Shown here one piece after another: positions 1-8,247 of a stretch of 10,653 nucleotides of DNA. The translations under genes and the position numbers were made by a program. This DNA comes from Oscillospiraceae bacterium (GTDB lineage: Bacteria > Bacillota > Clostridia > Oscillospirales > Acutalibacteraceae). The stretch is taken from positions 3,423 through 14,075 of the forward strand of contig WQRM01000014.1 of assembly GCA_009786735.1 (NCBI GenBank), given 5' to 3'. Position 1 is the first letter of the stretch, and each line of letters opens with the position of its first letter. The notes under the pieces were generated by a model. The model saw nothing but the letters and a program-made list of their open reading frames with translations, ran no database searches and was not told the DNA's origin.

Positions 1-988
<988 letters not shown>

Positions 989-1825
989 TTACCCCCACAC
1001 CGGTGTCACTGCGCTAAGCGGACCGGTTTCGGGCAGCCAGCGGCGCCCTTGGGTCAGTTGTTCGTATGGCGCGAGGATGGTGATGTTGGTGAGGTTTTCC
1101 GCTTGATAAAACGCGAAGTCACCGATGTAACGCACGGTGGACGGGATGGTGATTTGCGTCAGCCCGCGCATGCGCAAAAAGGCGTCGTTGCCGATGTGCG
1201 CCAGACCCTCGGGCAGGTTGAGTTGCTCAATGTGCACCGCACCGTGGAACGCGCGCGTTTCAATCACGCGCAAGGTGGATGGCAGCACTACCTCGTGCAG
1301 GGCAATGGCGTGGTAAAACGCCGCATGCGCGATGGTCTGCACACCCTCGGGCACGGTGTAGCTCACCGTGGCTTGCAGCTCGCCGTCAACATACACCGCT
1401 GTGTTGGCGTTGGGATACACCACCAAACGCGTCATGTCTGCGCTAAACAGCACGCCGTCATGGGTGGTGAAGGCGGGGTTATCTTCGTGCACCACAAATT
1501 CCTGCAAAAAGCGGTTGTTGTTGATCGCCCAGCCGTGCAGCTCAACAAGATTAGCCCCAAATTCTATCACGCGCAAATCGTCGCTGCGCATGATGGCCAT
1601 CGCACCGATGCCGGTTACAGGCAAACCGTTGAGCTCATCGGGGATGGTCAGCGTGTGCTCACCCGCCACATTGCGCACTCCCACGAGGGTGTAGCCTTGG
1701 CCATCGTCGTTGCGCACAAACTCCATGTTGTCCACGCGCTCGCGCGGGCGAAAATCCAGCAGGCAGCCGGTGAGGAGCGCGCCCAACAGCGCCGCACACA
1801 GCAAAACAATACTCAATTTTTTCAT
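989..1825 (-). CDS. BspA-type leucine-rich repeat (LRR_5) surface lipoprotein
   Basis: A 278-residue secreted protein. Residues 1-21 are a lipoprotein signal peptide: KK, a hydrophobic core, then lipobox LTGC with C21 as the lipidated residue. The rest carries irregular leucine-rich repeats of the LRR_5/BspA kind at about 57-78, 155-175, 178-198, 201-221 and 224-244, each ending in I-(P)-x-x-(V/L)-xx-I-xxxAF-like spacing. A DGVLFSADMTRLVVYP strip (about 123-138) is typical between such repeats. The start overlaps the transporter stop as ATGA, and GGGAGG lies 7 nt upstream of the ATG, so translation is probably coupled to the transporter. BspA-type repeats usually bind proteins or glycans at the cell surface. 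Here the coupling suggests a polysaccharide-contact or transporter-partner role, but nothing in the sequence proves it. No sortase signal or membrane anchor other than the lipid is seen. Confidence 0.85.
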   Translation of the reverse strand: MKKLSIVLLCAALLGALLTGCLLDFRPRERVDNMEFVRNDDGQGYTLVGVRNVAGEHTLTIPDELNGLPVTGIGAMAIMRSDDLRVIEFGANLVELHGWAINNNRFLQEFVVHEDNPAFTTHDGVLFSADMTRLVVYPNANTAVYVDGELQATVSYTVPEGVQTIAHAAFYHAIALHEVVLPSTLRVIETRAFHGAVHIEQLNLPEGLAHIGNDAFLRMRGLTQITIPSTVRYIGDFAFYQAENLTNITILAPYEQLTQGRRWLPETGPLSAVTPVWG

Positions 1826-3525
1826 GCAGATACCTCCCCCTCTTGGTCAGCTTGAGCTTCTTTTTCGGCGACACGGGCTTTGAGGTCCGCACTGATTTGC
1901 GCCATTTTTTTCGGCGTGAGGTCGTAGAAGATAAACGGCAGCGCCGAAATCGCCGAGCATATCACCGTGAACCAGATGTTGGTGGTGGCAAAGGCGCGGA
2001 AAAACTCGGGGTCATACAAAATATCCATGTCGCCGAAAAATCCGGCGCGCGCCAGCAAAAACGGCAGCACATAGCCCATGAGCATCAGCAGCGGGTCGGT
2101 GATGTAGCGGAAGTAGGTGTTCACGCTCATTTCAAGGCGCTCGCCGCTCTTCCATTGTTGATAGTCCCAAATGTCGCCCACAAGGGTGTTGTTGACCACG
2201 TCGTTGCTGGACTGCAAGAAGCTGCGCAGCATCACCACCGCCATGAGCGCCACGAGCATCCAGGTGGGGTTTGCGATGCCGGTGGCAGGGATGAGCAACA
2301 CCAACACGCCGGACATCAGCAGCCGCTGAATGAGCATCACCTGCCGCTTGGAGAAATGCTTGGTGAACAGCGGGGTCATCAGCTGGCCGGTGGTGCTGGT
2401 GGGCAGTTTGTATAAACTCACCGCCAGCCCAAACGCCCACGGCATGCGCGTGGCGTAGATAAACGTCCACACAATCATGCCCTCCCACACGTTGGGCACG
2501 CGGGTGAACACGTCGCTGATGCTGCGAATCCACTGGTATTTGTTCTTGAACACCTCGCGGATGCCGTCTTTGAACTTCACCCGCGCCACATGGTTTTTCT
2601 CTTCAATCACGCGCTCCTGCACGCGCAGCACAAGCAAGCCTTGCGCCAAGCAGATTGCGCCGTAGATGGGCAAAATCACTTGGTAGGCGCGGATGTTCTC
2701 CAAACCGCCCAGCATCACCGCCACCAGCGGGAACAACGGGCGGTAAATTGAGCGCAGCAGGCCGGTGAAAATCGGCGCGATGGACATGATGCGCGAGCGT
2801 TCTTGCGGGTTAGGGCTGATGCGGTTTTGGAAGTTGTTAATGTCCGCATAAAACCCGCGGAAGCTATCGAGCGCGCCGGTGACGAAGTGGGTCATCAGCA
2901 GCAGCGTGCTATAGGTCACGTTTTGGTAGGGAATCTGCGTAACGAGAATCACCAGCAGCAACACCAGAGGCCCGAAGAAAATCATCATGGGCTTGAACTT
3001 GCCATATTTGCGCCCAAACAGCCGCAGCACCGTGATTTGCGTGGCGCTCACCCCCACCACGATGAACAGCCGCAACGCGATGTGGCGCAGCAGGTCGGGC
3101 AGCAGCACGATGTCCACCAGAAATTGCGGCACTTGCGCGGCGGCAACGTTCAGCGGCGGCAGCATCCACAGCACGATACCCAGCGCCAATGCGCCCGCGC
3201 CGCCAGCCAGCAACCCGCGTGACACCTTGCGGGGGAATCGTCCCATGTTGTCGATGATATACGGTCCAAGCGGCAGCGCCACGTAGTTCATAATCGTGGC
3301 AATGAGCGACACCGCGAAGATGTCCATCGGTCGCAGACCGAAGATCAACCCGCTAAGCGTGGCAGTGCCCGCCGTCATCGCCACGGTGTCGAACACGGGA
3401 TTCCAGCCGCCCAAACCCATGCTGGCAAAGCACCACGACAAGAACTCCTTGAACGACACATGGTTATCCTGCTCCGGGTCATATGGCCAGATCTTCTGGG
3501 TCAGTTTTTGATAAAGTGCTCGCAT
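1822..3525 (-). CDS. Divergent GPH-family-like (MFS) sugar transporter lacking helix-II aspartates
   Basis: A 567-residue polytopic membrane protein with about 12 hydrophobic segments. It is assigned to the glycoside-pentoside-hexuronide group from DIWDYQQWKSGER (residues 451-463), which matches the D-x-x-DYxxWKTGxR loop of that family, and from the NPQERSRIMSI loop (about 239-249). It is longer than usual GPH proteins (about 450-480), with an N-terminal extension and a charged tail from about 537. In helix II the family normally has RxxDAxNDPxMG, with two cation-binding aspartates; here the aligned stretch has N80 and L84 instead. The start is the ATG at 3525, placed after AAAGGAG with a 4-nt gap. 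An in-frame ATG at 3585 would add 20 residues translated only from a repeat element and is rejected. The neighbouring GH51 enzyme suggests arabinose or arabino-oligosaccharides as substrate; the coupling ion, if any, is unknown. Confidence 0.8.
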   Translation of the reverse strand: MRALYQKLTQKIWPYDPEQDNHVSFKEFLSWCFASMGLGGWNPVFDTVAMTAGTATLSGLIFGLRPMDIFAVSLIATIMNYVALPLGPYIIDNMGRFPRKVSRGLLAGGAGALALGIVLWMLPPLNVAAAQVPQFLVDIVLLPDLLRHIALRLFIVVGVSATQITVLRLFGRKYGKFKPMMIFFGPLVLLLVILVTQIPYQNVTYSTLLLMTHFVTGALDSFRGFYADINNFQNRISPNPQERSRIMSIAPIFTGLLRSIYRPLFPLVAVMLGGLENIRAYQVILPIYGAICLAQGLLVLRVQERVIEEKNHVARVKFKDGIREVFKNKYQWIRSISDVFTRVPNVWEGMIVWTFIYATRMPWAFGLAVSLYKLPTSTTGQLMTPLFTKHFSKRQVMLIQRLLMSGVLVLLIPATGIANPTWMLVALMAVVMLRSFLQSSNDVVNNTLVGDIWDYQQWKSGERLEMSVNTYFRYITDPLLMLMGYVLPFLLARAGFFGDMDILYDPEFFRAFATTNIWFTVICSAISALPFIFYDLTPKKMAQISADLKARVAEKEAQADQEGEVSA

Positions 3526-3529
3526 GACT

Positions 3530-3611
3530 CTCCTTTCTTGCGCTCGCCGCGCAGGCGCTACTTTTCTTGAAAGAAAAGTAACCAAAAGAACTTTTTCGTC
3601 GCTTTGCTGTG
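3530..3611 (-). repeat. Modular repeat family B, long form, supplying the transporter ribosome binding site
   Basis: Read on the minus strand the element has three parts. CACAGCAAAGCGAC (3611-3598) comes first, then a hairpin with stem TACTTTTCT / AGAAAAGTA and a four-base loop (3580-3559), then GCGCGGCGAGCGCAA (3552-3538) leading into AAAGGAG (3536-3530). The first and last parts recur in the same order at 9767-9815 upstream of mnmA (13/14 and 15/15 identical). The first part plus the hairpin recur at 9691-9741. The Shine-Dalgarno of the transporter gene directly follows the repeat. Confidence 0.75.
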
Positions 3612-3615
3612 TTCT

Positions 3616-3621
3616 ATTATA
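3616..3621 (-). promoter_or_regulatory. Possible -10 box of an internal promoter for the second transporter gene
   Basis: A perfect TATAAT on the minus strand lies about 90 nt before the transporter start, in an AT-rich 154-nt gap after araD. No good -35 hexamer is found 16-18 nt upstream; only A-rich sequence is there. It could give separate expression of the transporter, LRR lipoprotein and GH51 genes. Weak evidence. Confidence 0.35.
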
Positions 3622-3647
3622 GTCAAATTAAATCTAGGTTTTTTTGG

Positions 3648-3673
3648 GCACCTTTTTTTGCAAAAAAAGGTGC
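3648..3673. repeat. 26-nt perfect palindrome after araD, possible family B hairpin
   Basis: GCACCTTTTTTTG followed by its exact complement CAAAAAAAGGTGC begins 6 nt past the araD stop codon. A transcript could fold into a long stem with homopolymer U/A arms. The design, and a trailing GCGAAAACT, resemble the 9691-9714 hairpin (GCGCAAAAAACT). No T-run follows the stem on the minus strand (CCCAAAAAAACC follows), so it is an atypical terminator at best; it may stop or stabilise the araD end of the mRNA. Confidence 0.6.
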
Positions 3674-3679
3674 GAAAAC

Positions 3680-4366
3680 TCACGTCTGCCCATAGTAGGC
3701 ATCCGCGCCGTGTTTGCGCAGAAAGTGTTTGTCAAGCAGCGTTTGCTGCATGGCTGCGCCGCCGCCCAGCAAGCGGGTGTCCAGCGCCATGGCGGCAACT
3801 TCCTCCAGCACTTTGGCGTGGTAGACCGCCGCGTGGGCATCTTCGCCCCAAGTGAACGCCCCATGGCTGTGTACCAGCGCAGCAGGCATCTGCATGGGAT
3901 TGCGCCCCGCGAAGGCTTCGGCAATCACAAGACCGGTGTTGTGTTCATAGTCGCCCGCGATTTCTTCGGCGGTCATCGCGCGTGTGCAGGGGATTTCGCC
4001 GTAAAAATAGTCCGCGTGCGTCGTGCCAAGGGGAGCAATCCCCTGCCCGGCTTGCGCCCATGCGGTTGCTTTGGGTGAGTGCGTGTGCGCCACGCCGCCG
4101 ATGTCGCCAAAGGCGTTGTAGAGCGCGCAGTGGGTGGGGGTGTCGCTGCTGGGGTTGAGCTTGCCCTCCACTTTGTTGCCCTGCAGGTCAACCACAACCA
4201 TGTCGTTGGGCGTGAGTGCGTCGTAATCCACGCCGCTGGGCTTGATGACGAACAGCCCGCGCGCGCGGTCGATGCCGCTGACGTTGCCCCAGGTGAAGAT
4301 CACCAGGCCAAGCTTAACTAAGTTTATGTTTGCGTGATACACCTGATGCTTGAGTTGTTCGAGCAT
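3680..4366 (-). CDS. araD: L-ribulose-5-phosphate 4-epimerase
   Basis: Converts L-ribulose 5-phosphate to D-xylulose 5-phosphate, the last step of the bacterial isomerase route for L-arabinose. The 228-residue product (E. coli AraD has 231) aligns along its whole length. Landmarks are [11 protein letters not shown] (24-34), [10 protein letters not shown] (39-48), SSDTPTH with D75, HTHS with metal ligands H94 and H96, THADYFYG with catalytic D119, LVHSHGAF with H166 and H168, and the C-terminal [12 protein letters not shown]. The ATG at 4366 is chosen because MLEQLKHQV matches the family N-terminus, and it overlaps the stop of the upstream lipoprotein gene as TAATG. An in-frame ATG at 4384 inside that gene would add only MGADVL; GGGGG lies four bases before it, so it cannot be fully excluded. 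Cytoplasmic, zinc-dependent class II aldolase fold. Confidence 0.97.
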   Translation of the reverse strand: MLEQLKHQVYHANINLVKLGLVIFTWGNVSGIDRARGLFVIKPSGVDYDALTPNDMVVVDLQGNKVEGKLNPSSDTPTHCALYNAFGDIGGVAHTHSPKATAWAQAGQGIAPLGTTHADYFYGEIPCTRAMTAEEIAGDYEHNTGLVIAEAFAGRNPMQMPAALVHSHGAFTWGEDAHAAVYHAKVLEEVAAMALDTRLLGGGAAMQQTLLDKHFLRKHGADAYYGQT

Positions 4367-5109
4367 TAGAACATCGGCCCCCAAACTTCCATGAACATGA
4401 ATACGTCGTTTAGCGGCATGCTTTGCATCTGTGCCGTACTAAACAGGCTTTCCGGCGGATTGCGGTGCAGCGTATCTATTTCAATGATGCTTAGTCCGCC
4501 ATCGAACGCCACCGTTTCCATGCGGCGCAATTGGTTGTTGTGAAAGAAAAACGTGCTCATCCCGCCATCCACGGGCAATGTGGTGGCAAGATAGGTGCGT
4601 CCTGCATATGTTGCGTGGACATATGCAATGTCAAACGGAATATGCAAGCCATCTATGCCAACCGGATCAAATTCCATCATGTACATTTCATCGCCGAGTA
4701 TGTTCCCGAAGCTGAAGTAAGCGTCACGCTCTGGAAAAATCGTGGTTGAGCCACCGCGTTCAATCAGCATGCGCATTGTGTTGCCAAATGTGCTTTGCAA
4801 CGCTTCAGCTTGCTCGGCATCATGTTGCGCCCAGTCCAGTGTTTGCTCGAGCACAGAACGACTGCCATCGCCTGCCATCACAATGGGCGTGTCAACTGCA
4901 GGCGAAAAATCATGTTCAGGCACAATGGTGCGTCCACGCAGATAAAACCGCCCACCATTGAATGTGTCTGCCACGTCGCGCATCAAGATGTAAATCTCGC
5001 TCGCGTATGACGGTATGGTGGTCTCGGGTTCAGCCGTTGGCGCAGCGCCACACGCCGCCAATGCCAACACCAAGCCTAAGCCAACCGCCATGCATAAAAT
5101 TTTCTTCAT
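4366..5109 (-). CDS. Unknown lipoprotein embedded between araA and araD
   Basis: I do not recognise the family. The 247-residue product has a clear lipoprotein signal: KK, a hydrophobic core, then lipobox LAAC with C20 as the modified residue, followed by an Ala/Pro/Glu-rich linker ([10 protein letters not shown]). The mature part is a soluble, mixed alpha/beta-looking domain rich in aromatic and acidic residues. It has no transmembrane segment and no motif of periplasmic-binding proteins or glycosidases that I can see. It is firmly part of the arabinose operon: it starts 6 nt after the araA stop, its GGAAGGGA ribosome site sits within the end of araA, and its stop overlaps the araD start (TAATG). 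A role in sugar sensing, capture or envelope adaptation is possible but only by association. Its base composition is slightly more AT-rich than that of its neighbours, by eye. Confidence 0.85.
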   Translation of the reverse strand: MKKILCMAVGLGLVLALAACGAAPTAEPETTIPSYASEIYILMRDVADTFNGGRFYLRGRTIVPEHDFSPAVDTPIVMAGDGSRSVLEQTLDWAQHDAEQAEALQSTFGNTMRMLIERGGSTTIFPERDAYFSFGNILGDEMYMMEFDPVGIDGLHIPFDIAYVHATYAGRTYLATTLPVDGGMSTFFFHNNQLRRMETVAFDGGLSIIEIDTLHRNPPESLFSTAQMQSMPLNDVFMFMEVWGPMF

Positions 5110-5115
5110 TTCTTT

Positions 5116-6567
5116 CTATCCCTTCCAGATTACATCATTGTAGCGCAGCTCCTGCCGCAGCGCGGGGATGCTCGTGTGTGCGCCGATGTGCACAAACTCG
5201 ATGTTGAGCATCTCGGCAACGTGGCGCATGGTTTCGGCGTCCAGACCATAGCTCAACACGCTGTGGTGCGCGCCACCAGAAAAAATCCACGCCTCTGCGC
5301 TGGTTTCGAGCGTCGGCAGCGGCTTCCACAGCACGCCCGCCACCGGGAGACGAGGCATGTCGTGCGGCTGCTGCACACACTGCACGTCATTCACAATCAT
5401 GCGGAAACGGTCACCCATGTCCACAATCGTCGCCAGAATCGCATCCCCTGCCGCAGCCTTGAACGTCAGCCGGGCAGGCGGTTCGCGGTCGCCAATGCCG
5501 AGCGGCTCCACGCGAATCTGCGGCTTGGTTGCCGCAAGCGTCGGGCAAACTTCCAACATGTGTGCGCCCATGTTCAGCCCGCGCGAAAAATCATAGGTAT
5601 AGTCCTCCATGAAGCCCGTGCCGCCGGGCAAGCCCTCTGCCATGTGCTTCATGATGCGGCACAACGCGGCGGTTTTCCAGTCGCCCTCACCGGCAAAGCC
5701 AAAGCCTTGGCGCATGAGATCCTGCGCAGCGAGGCCCGGCAGTTGCCGCAGCTGCTGCAAGTCCTGGAAGTTCGTGTGGAACGCGCCGAAGCCCTCTGCT
5801 TGCATGAACTTCTGCAGCGCAACCTGCACCCGCGCCTGAACCTCCACTGCGGCGATGTCTTCGGTCGCCATGGTGTAGTGCTCGCGGTATTGCGCCATTT
5901 GCGCGGCGATTTCGTCGGGTGTCACGGCATCCACCAGCGCGATGATGTCGCCGACGCCGTAGTGATCCACCTGCCAGCCAAACTTGATGTGCGCCTCCAC
6001 CTTGTCGCCTTCGGTCACGGCGACGTCGCGCATGTTGTCGCTGATGCGCAGCACACGCAGGCGGCGGCTTTCCGCCACACCCACGGCGGCGCGCTGCCAC
6101 TGCGCCATGCGGCGGCGCAGGGTTTCGCACTGCCAGTGCCCGGCGAGCACGGTGCGCGGCAAACGCAAGCGCGCGGTGATGAAGCCATGCTCGCGGTCGC
6201 CATGGGCAGACTGGTTGAGGTTCATGAAGTCCATGTCGATGCTGTCCCAGGGGATGGCGCGGTTGAACTGTGTGTTGATGTGCAGCAGCGGCTTTTGCAG
6301 GCGTGTGAGCCCGCGAATCCACATTTTTGACGGCGAAAACGTGTGCATCCACGTGATGATGCCTGTGCAGTGCGGGTCATGGTTGGCGGCAGCGATGGCG
6401 GCTTCAATCTCAGCCGAGTTGCGCACCACGGGTGTCCACCGCACGGCGTAGGGCAGCGCATCGCTGAAGCCGTCAGCCATGGCTTTGCTGTGCTCGGCGA
6501 CCTTTCGCAGCACGTCGTCGCCATATAAATCTTGGCTGCCAACGATGAAGTAGAATGTGTGGTTCAT
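5116..6567 (-). CDS. araA: L-arabinose isomerase
   Basis: Isomerises L-arabinose to L-ribulose, the entry step of the pathway, using a divalent metal such as manganese in the cytoplasm. The 483-residue product is slightly shorter than the E. coli (500) and Bacillus (496) enzymes. It carries the expected landmarks: FIVGSQDLYG (8-17) at the N-terminus, WMHTFSPSKMWI (73-84), GEGDWKTAAL with E294, EDYTYDF with E321, GAHMLEVCP with H336 and GGAHHSV with H434/H435. E294, E321, H336 and one of the two histidines correspond to the known metal-binding/catalytic E306, E333, H350 and H450 of E. coli AraA. The ATG at 6567 follows GGAGAG at a normal distance. The gene follows the first transporter after 78 nt that hold a hairpin repeat, and leads into the lipoprotein gene after 6 nt. 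Confidence 0.98.
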   Translation of the reverse strand: MNHTFYFIVGSQDLYGDDVLRKVAEHSKAMADGFSDALPYAVRWTPVVRNSAEIEAAIAAANHDPHCTGIITWMHTFSPSKMWIRGLTRLQKPLLHINTQFNRAIPWDSIDMDFMNLNQSAHGDREHGFITARLRLPRTVLAGHWQCETLRRRMAQWQRAAVGVAESRRLRVLRISDNMRDVAVTEGDKVEAHIKFGWQVDHYGVGDIIALVDAVTPDEIAAQMAQYREHYTMATEDIAAVEVQARVQVALQKFMQAEGFGAFHTNFQDLQQLRQLPGLAAQDLMRQGFGFAGEGDWKTAALCRIMKHMAEGLPGGTGFMEDYTYDFSRGLNMGAHMLEVCPTLAATKPQIRVEPLGIGDREPPARLTFKAAAGDAILATIVDMGDRFRMIVNDVQCVQQPHDMPRLPVAGVLWKPLPTLETSAEAWIFSGGAHHSVLSYGLDAETMRHVAEMLNIEFVHIGAHTSIPALRQELRYNDVIWKG

Positions 6568-6600
6568 GTGTTCTCTCCATGTGAATTGGGTATGTTTGTA

Positions 6601-6622
6601 GGGGCGGCGGGTACGCCACCCC
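6601..6622. repeat. GC-rich hairpin repeat, family A copy 3
   Basis: GGGGCGGCG / CGCCACCCC with a GGTA loop, preceded by TTGTA. On the plus strand the 9-bp stem has one C/A mismatch, but as minus-strand RNA that position becomes a U-G wobble and the stem is continuous. Stem length, loop size and the TTGTA lead match copies at 914-940 and 959-986. It sits between the transporter and araA, where it could tune their relative expression. Confidence 0.65.
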
Positions 6623-6645
6623 TAACGCTGATAAACGCAGCGCGC

Positions 6646-8205
6646 TTATACATTCAAGTCGTTTTCTTCGCGCACTTCACGTTGCGCGGCAACAAGCGCG
6701 CGGCGTTCAATTAGGTCACTTTCCACATCGCCCGGTTCACGTGGATACTTAAACCACATCAGACCAATGAACGCAAACAGTTCCGCAACCACAATGCCCA
6801 CATGCGCCAAGGGCCAAATGGTGTCGAGAAAACGTTGCGGCTGGTCTTCCGGGTTATCAAATACCCAGCCGCGAAAGCCGGTCCACTGCACCACCAAGCC
6901 GCCAACAATCGAGTTCAAATTGTTGCGCACCAGCTTGTTGATTATGCCGTACACCGACTGCGTAAGACCTTCACTGCGGTGCCCGGTTTTCCATTCCACA
7001 TAGTCAAACATTTCGTACTCAATGATGTTGTGCGGCACGGCAGCCCATTGGTTGAAAAAGCCGCGTATGCCTTCCATCGTCCACATAAATACAAGGCGTG
7101 GCAGTGATTGCCAACCCACCAAAAAGCTAAATAGGTGTGTTAAGCCAATCACCGCAACATGCGTGCGCAGGAAATTGAGCGGCCCGCCGAAAAACTTCAC
7201 CGCCTGCAGCGCAAAGGGTGTCATTAAAAATCCGGGCAAGCCAAACACAATGTCTTTTAGCGTAAACAAGAGTTCAGCGCCAATGGGTCGCCCGGCAATG
7301 GTAAACGGCATTTCGCGAATGAGAAAGCGATAAATAAACATCTGGTCGCCGCGCGGCGTGATGATACGCGCCAAGCCAATCACCAGCCACACCATGAACC
7401 AGCGGTTGTGTTTCACCACCGCGAATGTTTCACGAAAACTCAGTTTTTCTGCGTGTGTATTTTCTTCGCCTTCGGCGTTCACTTTTTGCTCGAAGTCAAC
7501 GCGCTGCTTGGCAAAGCTGGGCAACCAACGGCCAAAAATGGTGATGGGCAAAAACACCAACGCGCCGATGACCATGATGTGGTAGTCCGTGATGCCCAAC
7601 ACGTGCCGCAGCCCCATGAAAATATTCGGCACGCCGGAAAACACCGCGCCAATTGTTTCACCAATCGAGCGCCACAACTGCACGTGACCGCGTTGTTCTG
7701 TGTGCGGGGTGATGCCCGCCCAAATTTTTGCGCTGCTCACATCACTTGCCGTGCGGGTGATGCTGTGCGTCATGCCCACAACCACCCACAACGCCACGCG
7801 CGTCCAAGGCGAAAGCCCAAAGCTAAACAGCGTCAACATCATCGTCAGCGGATCATATGTGGCATGAAAGCGGATGATTTTGCGCAAAATGCCCACATCA
7901 TACTGCCGTTGATCCATGTGCACGCCAATGGGCGGGTCGGTCAAGGCGTCAAAGGTTGCGCCAATCACTTCGGCGCCGCTGTTCATCACCGGTGTGATCA
8001 AGCCGGGTTCCATGCCCACAAAAATGCGACCGCGCATGTCCGTGAATCCACGCTGAAAGCCGTTGAACACCGCATGCGCAAAGTGGATGCCGCCCTCCCA
8101 CGGGCGCAGTTCATCCTCGGGCAAATCTTCGCCCTTGAGCCAGGTGACGGGGTGGCGCGCGGCAAACCTAATCTGTTCTTTGATGTGTGGGCTGATTTTT
8201 GGCAA
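6646..8205 (-). CDS. GPH-family (MFS) sugar:cation symporter, first gene of the arabinose block
   Basis: A 519-residue membrane protein with about 12 hydrophobic segments, placed in the glycoside-pentoside-hexuronide:cation symporter family. Helix II has ATFDALTDPPIG, keeping both aspartates (D86, D90) that correspond to the cation-site D55 and D59 of MelB. The cytoplasmic loop ITPHTEQRGHVQLWR (about 165-179) and the late loop EMFDYVEWKTGHRSEG (398-413) are family hallmarks. It is longer than the usual 450-480 residues because of a roughly 35-residue N-terminal extension and a charged tail from about 490. The start is TTG: an in-frame TGA lies two codons upstream, the next ATG is at codon 57 beyond the first helix, and AGGGA lies 6 nt before the TTG. 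Being first in the operon behind a palindrome-bearing promoter, it is probably the arabinose or arabinoside importer. Exact substrate and ion are not shown. Confidence 0.88.
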   Translation of the reverse strand: MPKISPHIKEQIRFAARHPVTWLKGEDLPEDELRPWEGGIHFAHAVFNGFQRGFTDMRGRIFVGMEPGLITPVMNSGAEVIGATFDALTDPPIGVHMDQRQYDVGILRKIIRFHATYDPLTMMLTLFSFGLSPWTRVALWVVVGMTHSITRTASDVSSAKIWAGITPHTEQRGHVQLWRSIGETIGAVFSGVPNIFMGLRHVLGITDYHIMVIGALVFLPITIFGRWLPSFAKQRVDFEQKVNAEGEENTHAEKLSFRETFAVVKHNRWFMVWLVIGLARIITPRGDQMFIYRFLIREMPFTIAGRPIGAELLFTLKDIVFGLPGFLMTPFALQAVKFFGGPLNFLRTHVAVIGLTHLFSFLVGWQSLPRLVFMWTMEGIRGFFNQWAAVPHNIIEYEMFDYVEWKTGHRSEGLTQSVYGIINKLVRNNLNSIVGGLVVQWTGFRGWVFDNPEDQPQRFLDTIWPLAHVGIVVAELFAFIGLMWFKYPREPGDVESDLIERRALVAAQREVREENDLNV

Positions 8206-8211
8206 TGCTCA

Positions 8212-8216
8212 TCCCT
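8212..8216 (-). promoter_or_regulatory. Ribosome binding site deciding a TTG start
   Basis: AGGGA on the minus strand, 6 nt before TTG at 8205. An ATG two bases upstream of its end is in another frame and gives only 14 codons, so the TTG is the best start for the transporter. Confidence 0.65.
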
Positions 8217-8247
8217 ACTTTCACAAAATTGATGGTTTTCTCGCATC

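Noticed and set aside
3648..3673. Standard intrinsic terminator for araD
   Set aside because: The stem is strong but the sequence after it on the coding strand is CCCAAAAAAACC, not a T-run, so I list it as a palindromic repeat.
5176..6330. Plus-strand open frame of 384 codons opposite araA
   Set aside because: His/Arg/Val-rich antisense shadow of a conserved enzyme; no recognisable domain.
8172..8213. Small overlapping minus-strand ORF beginning MSIAKNQPTHQ, a possible leader peptide
   Set aside because: Only 14 codons, no run of a regulatory amino acid, and the GGG before its ATG is too close to serve as a good ribosome site; it is a frame-shifted reading of the transporter start.
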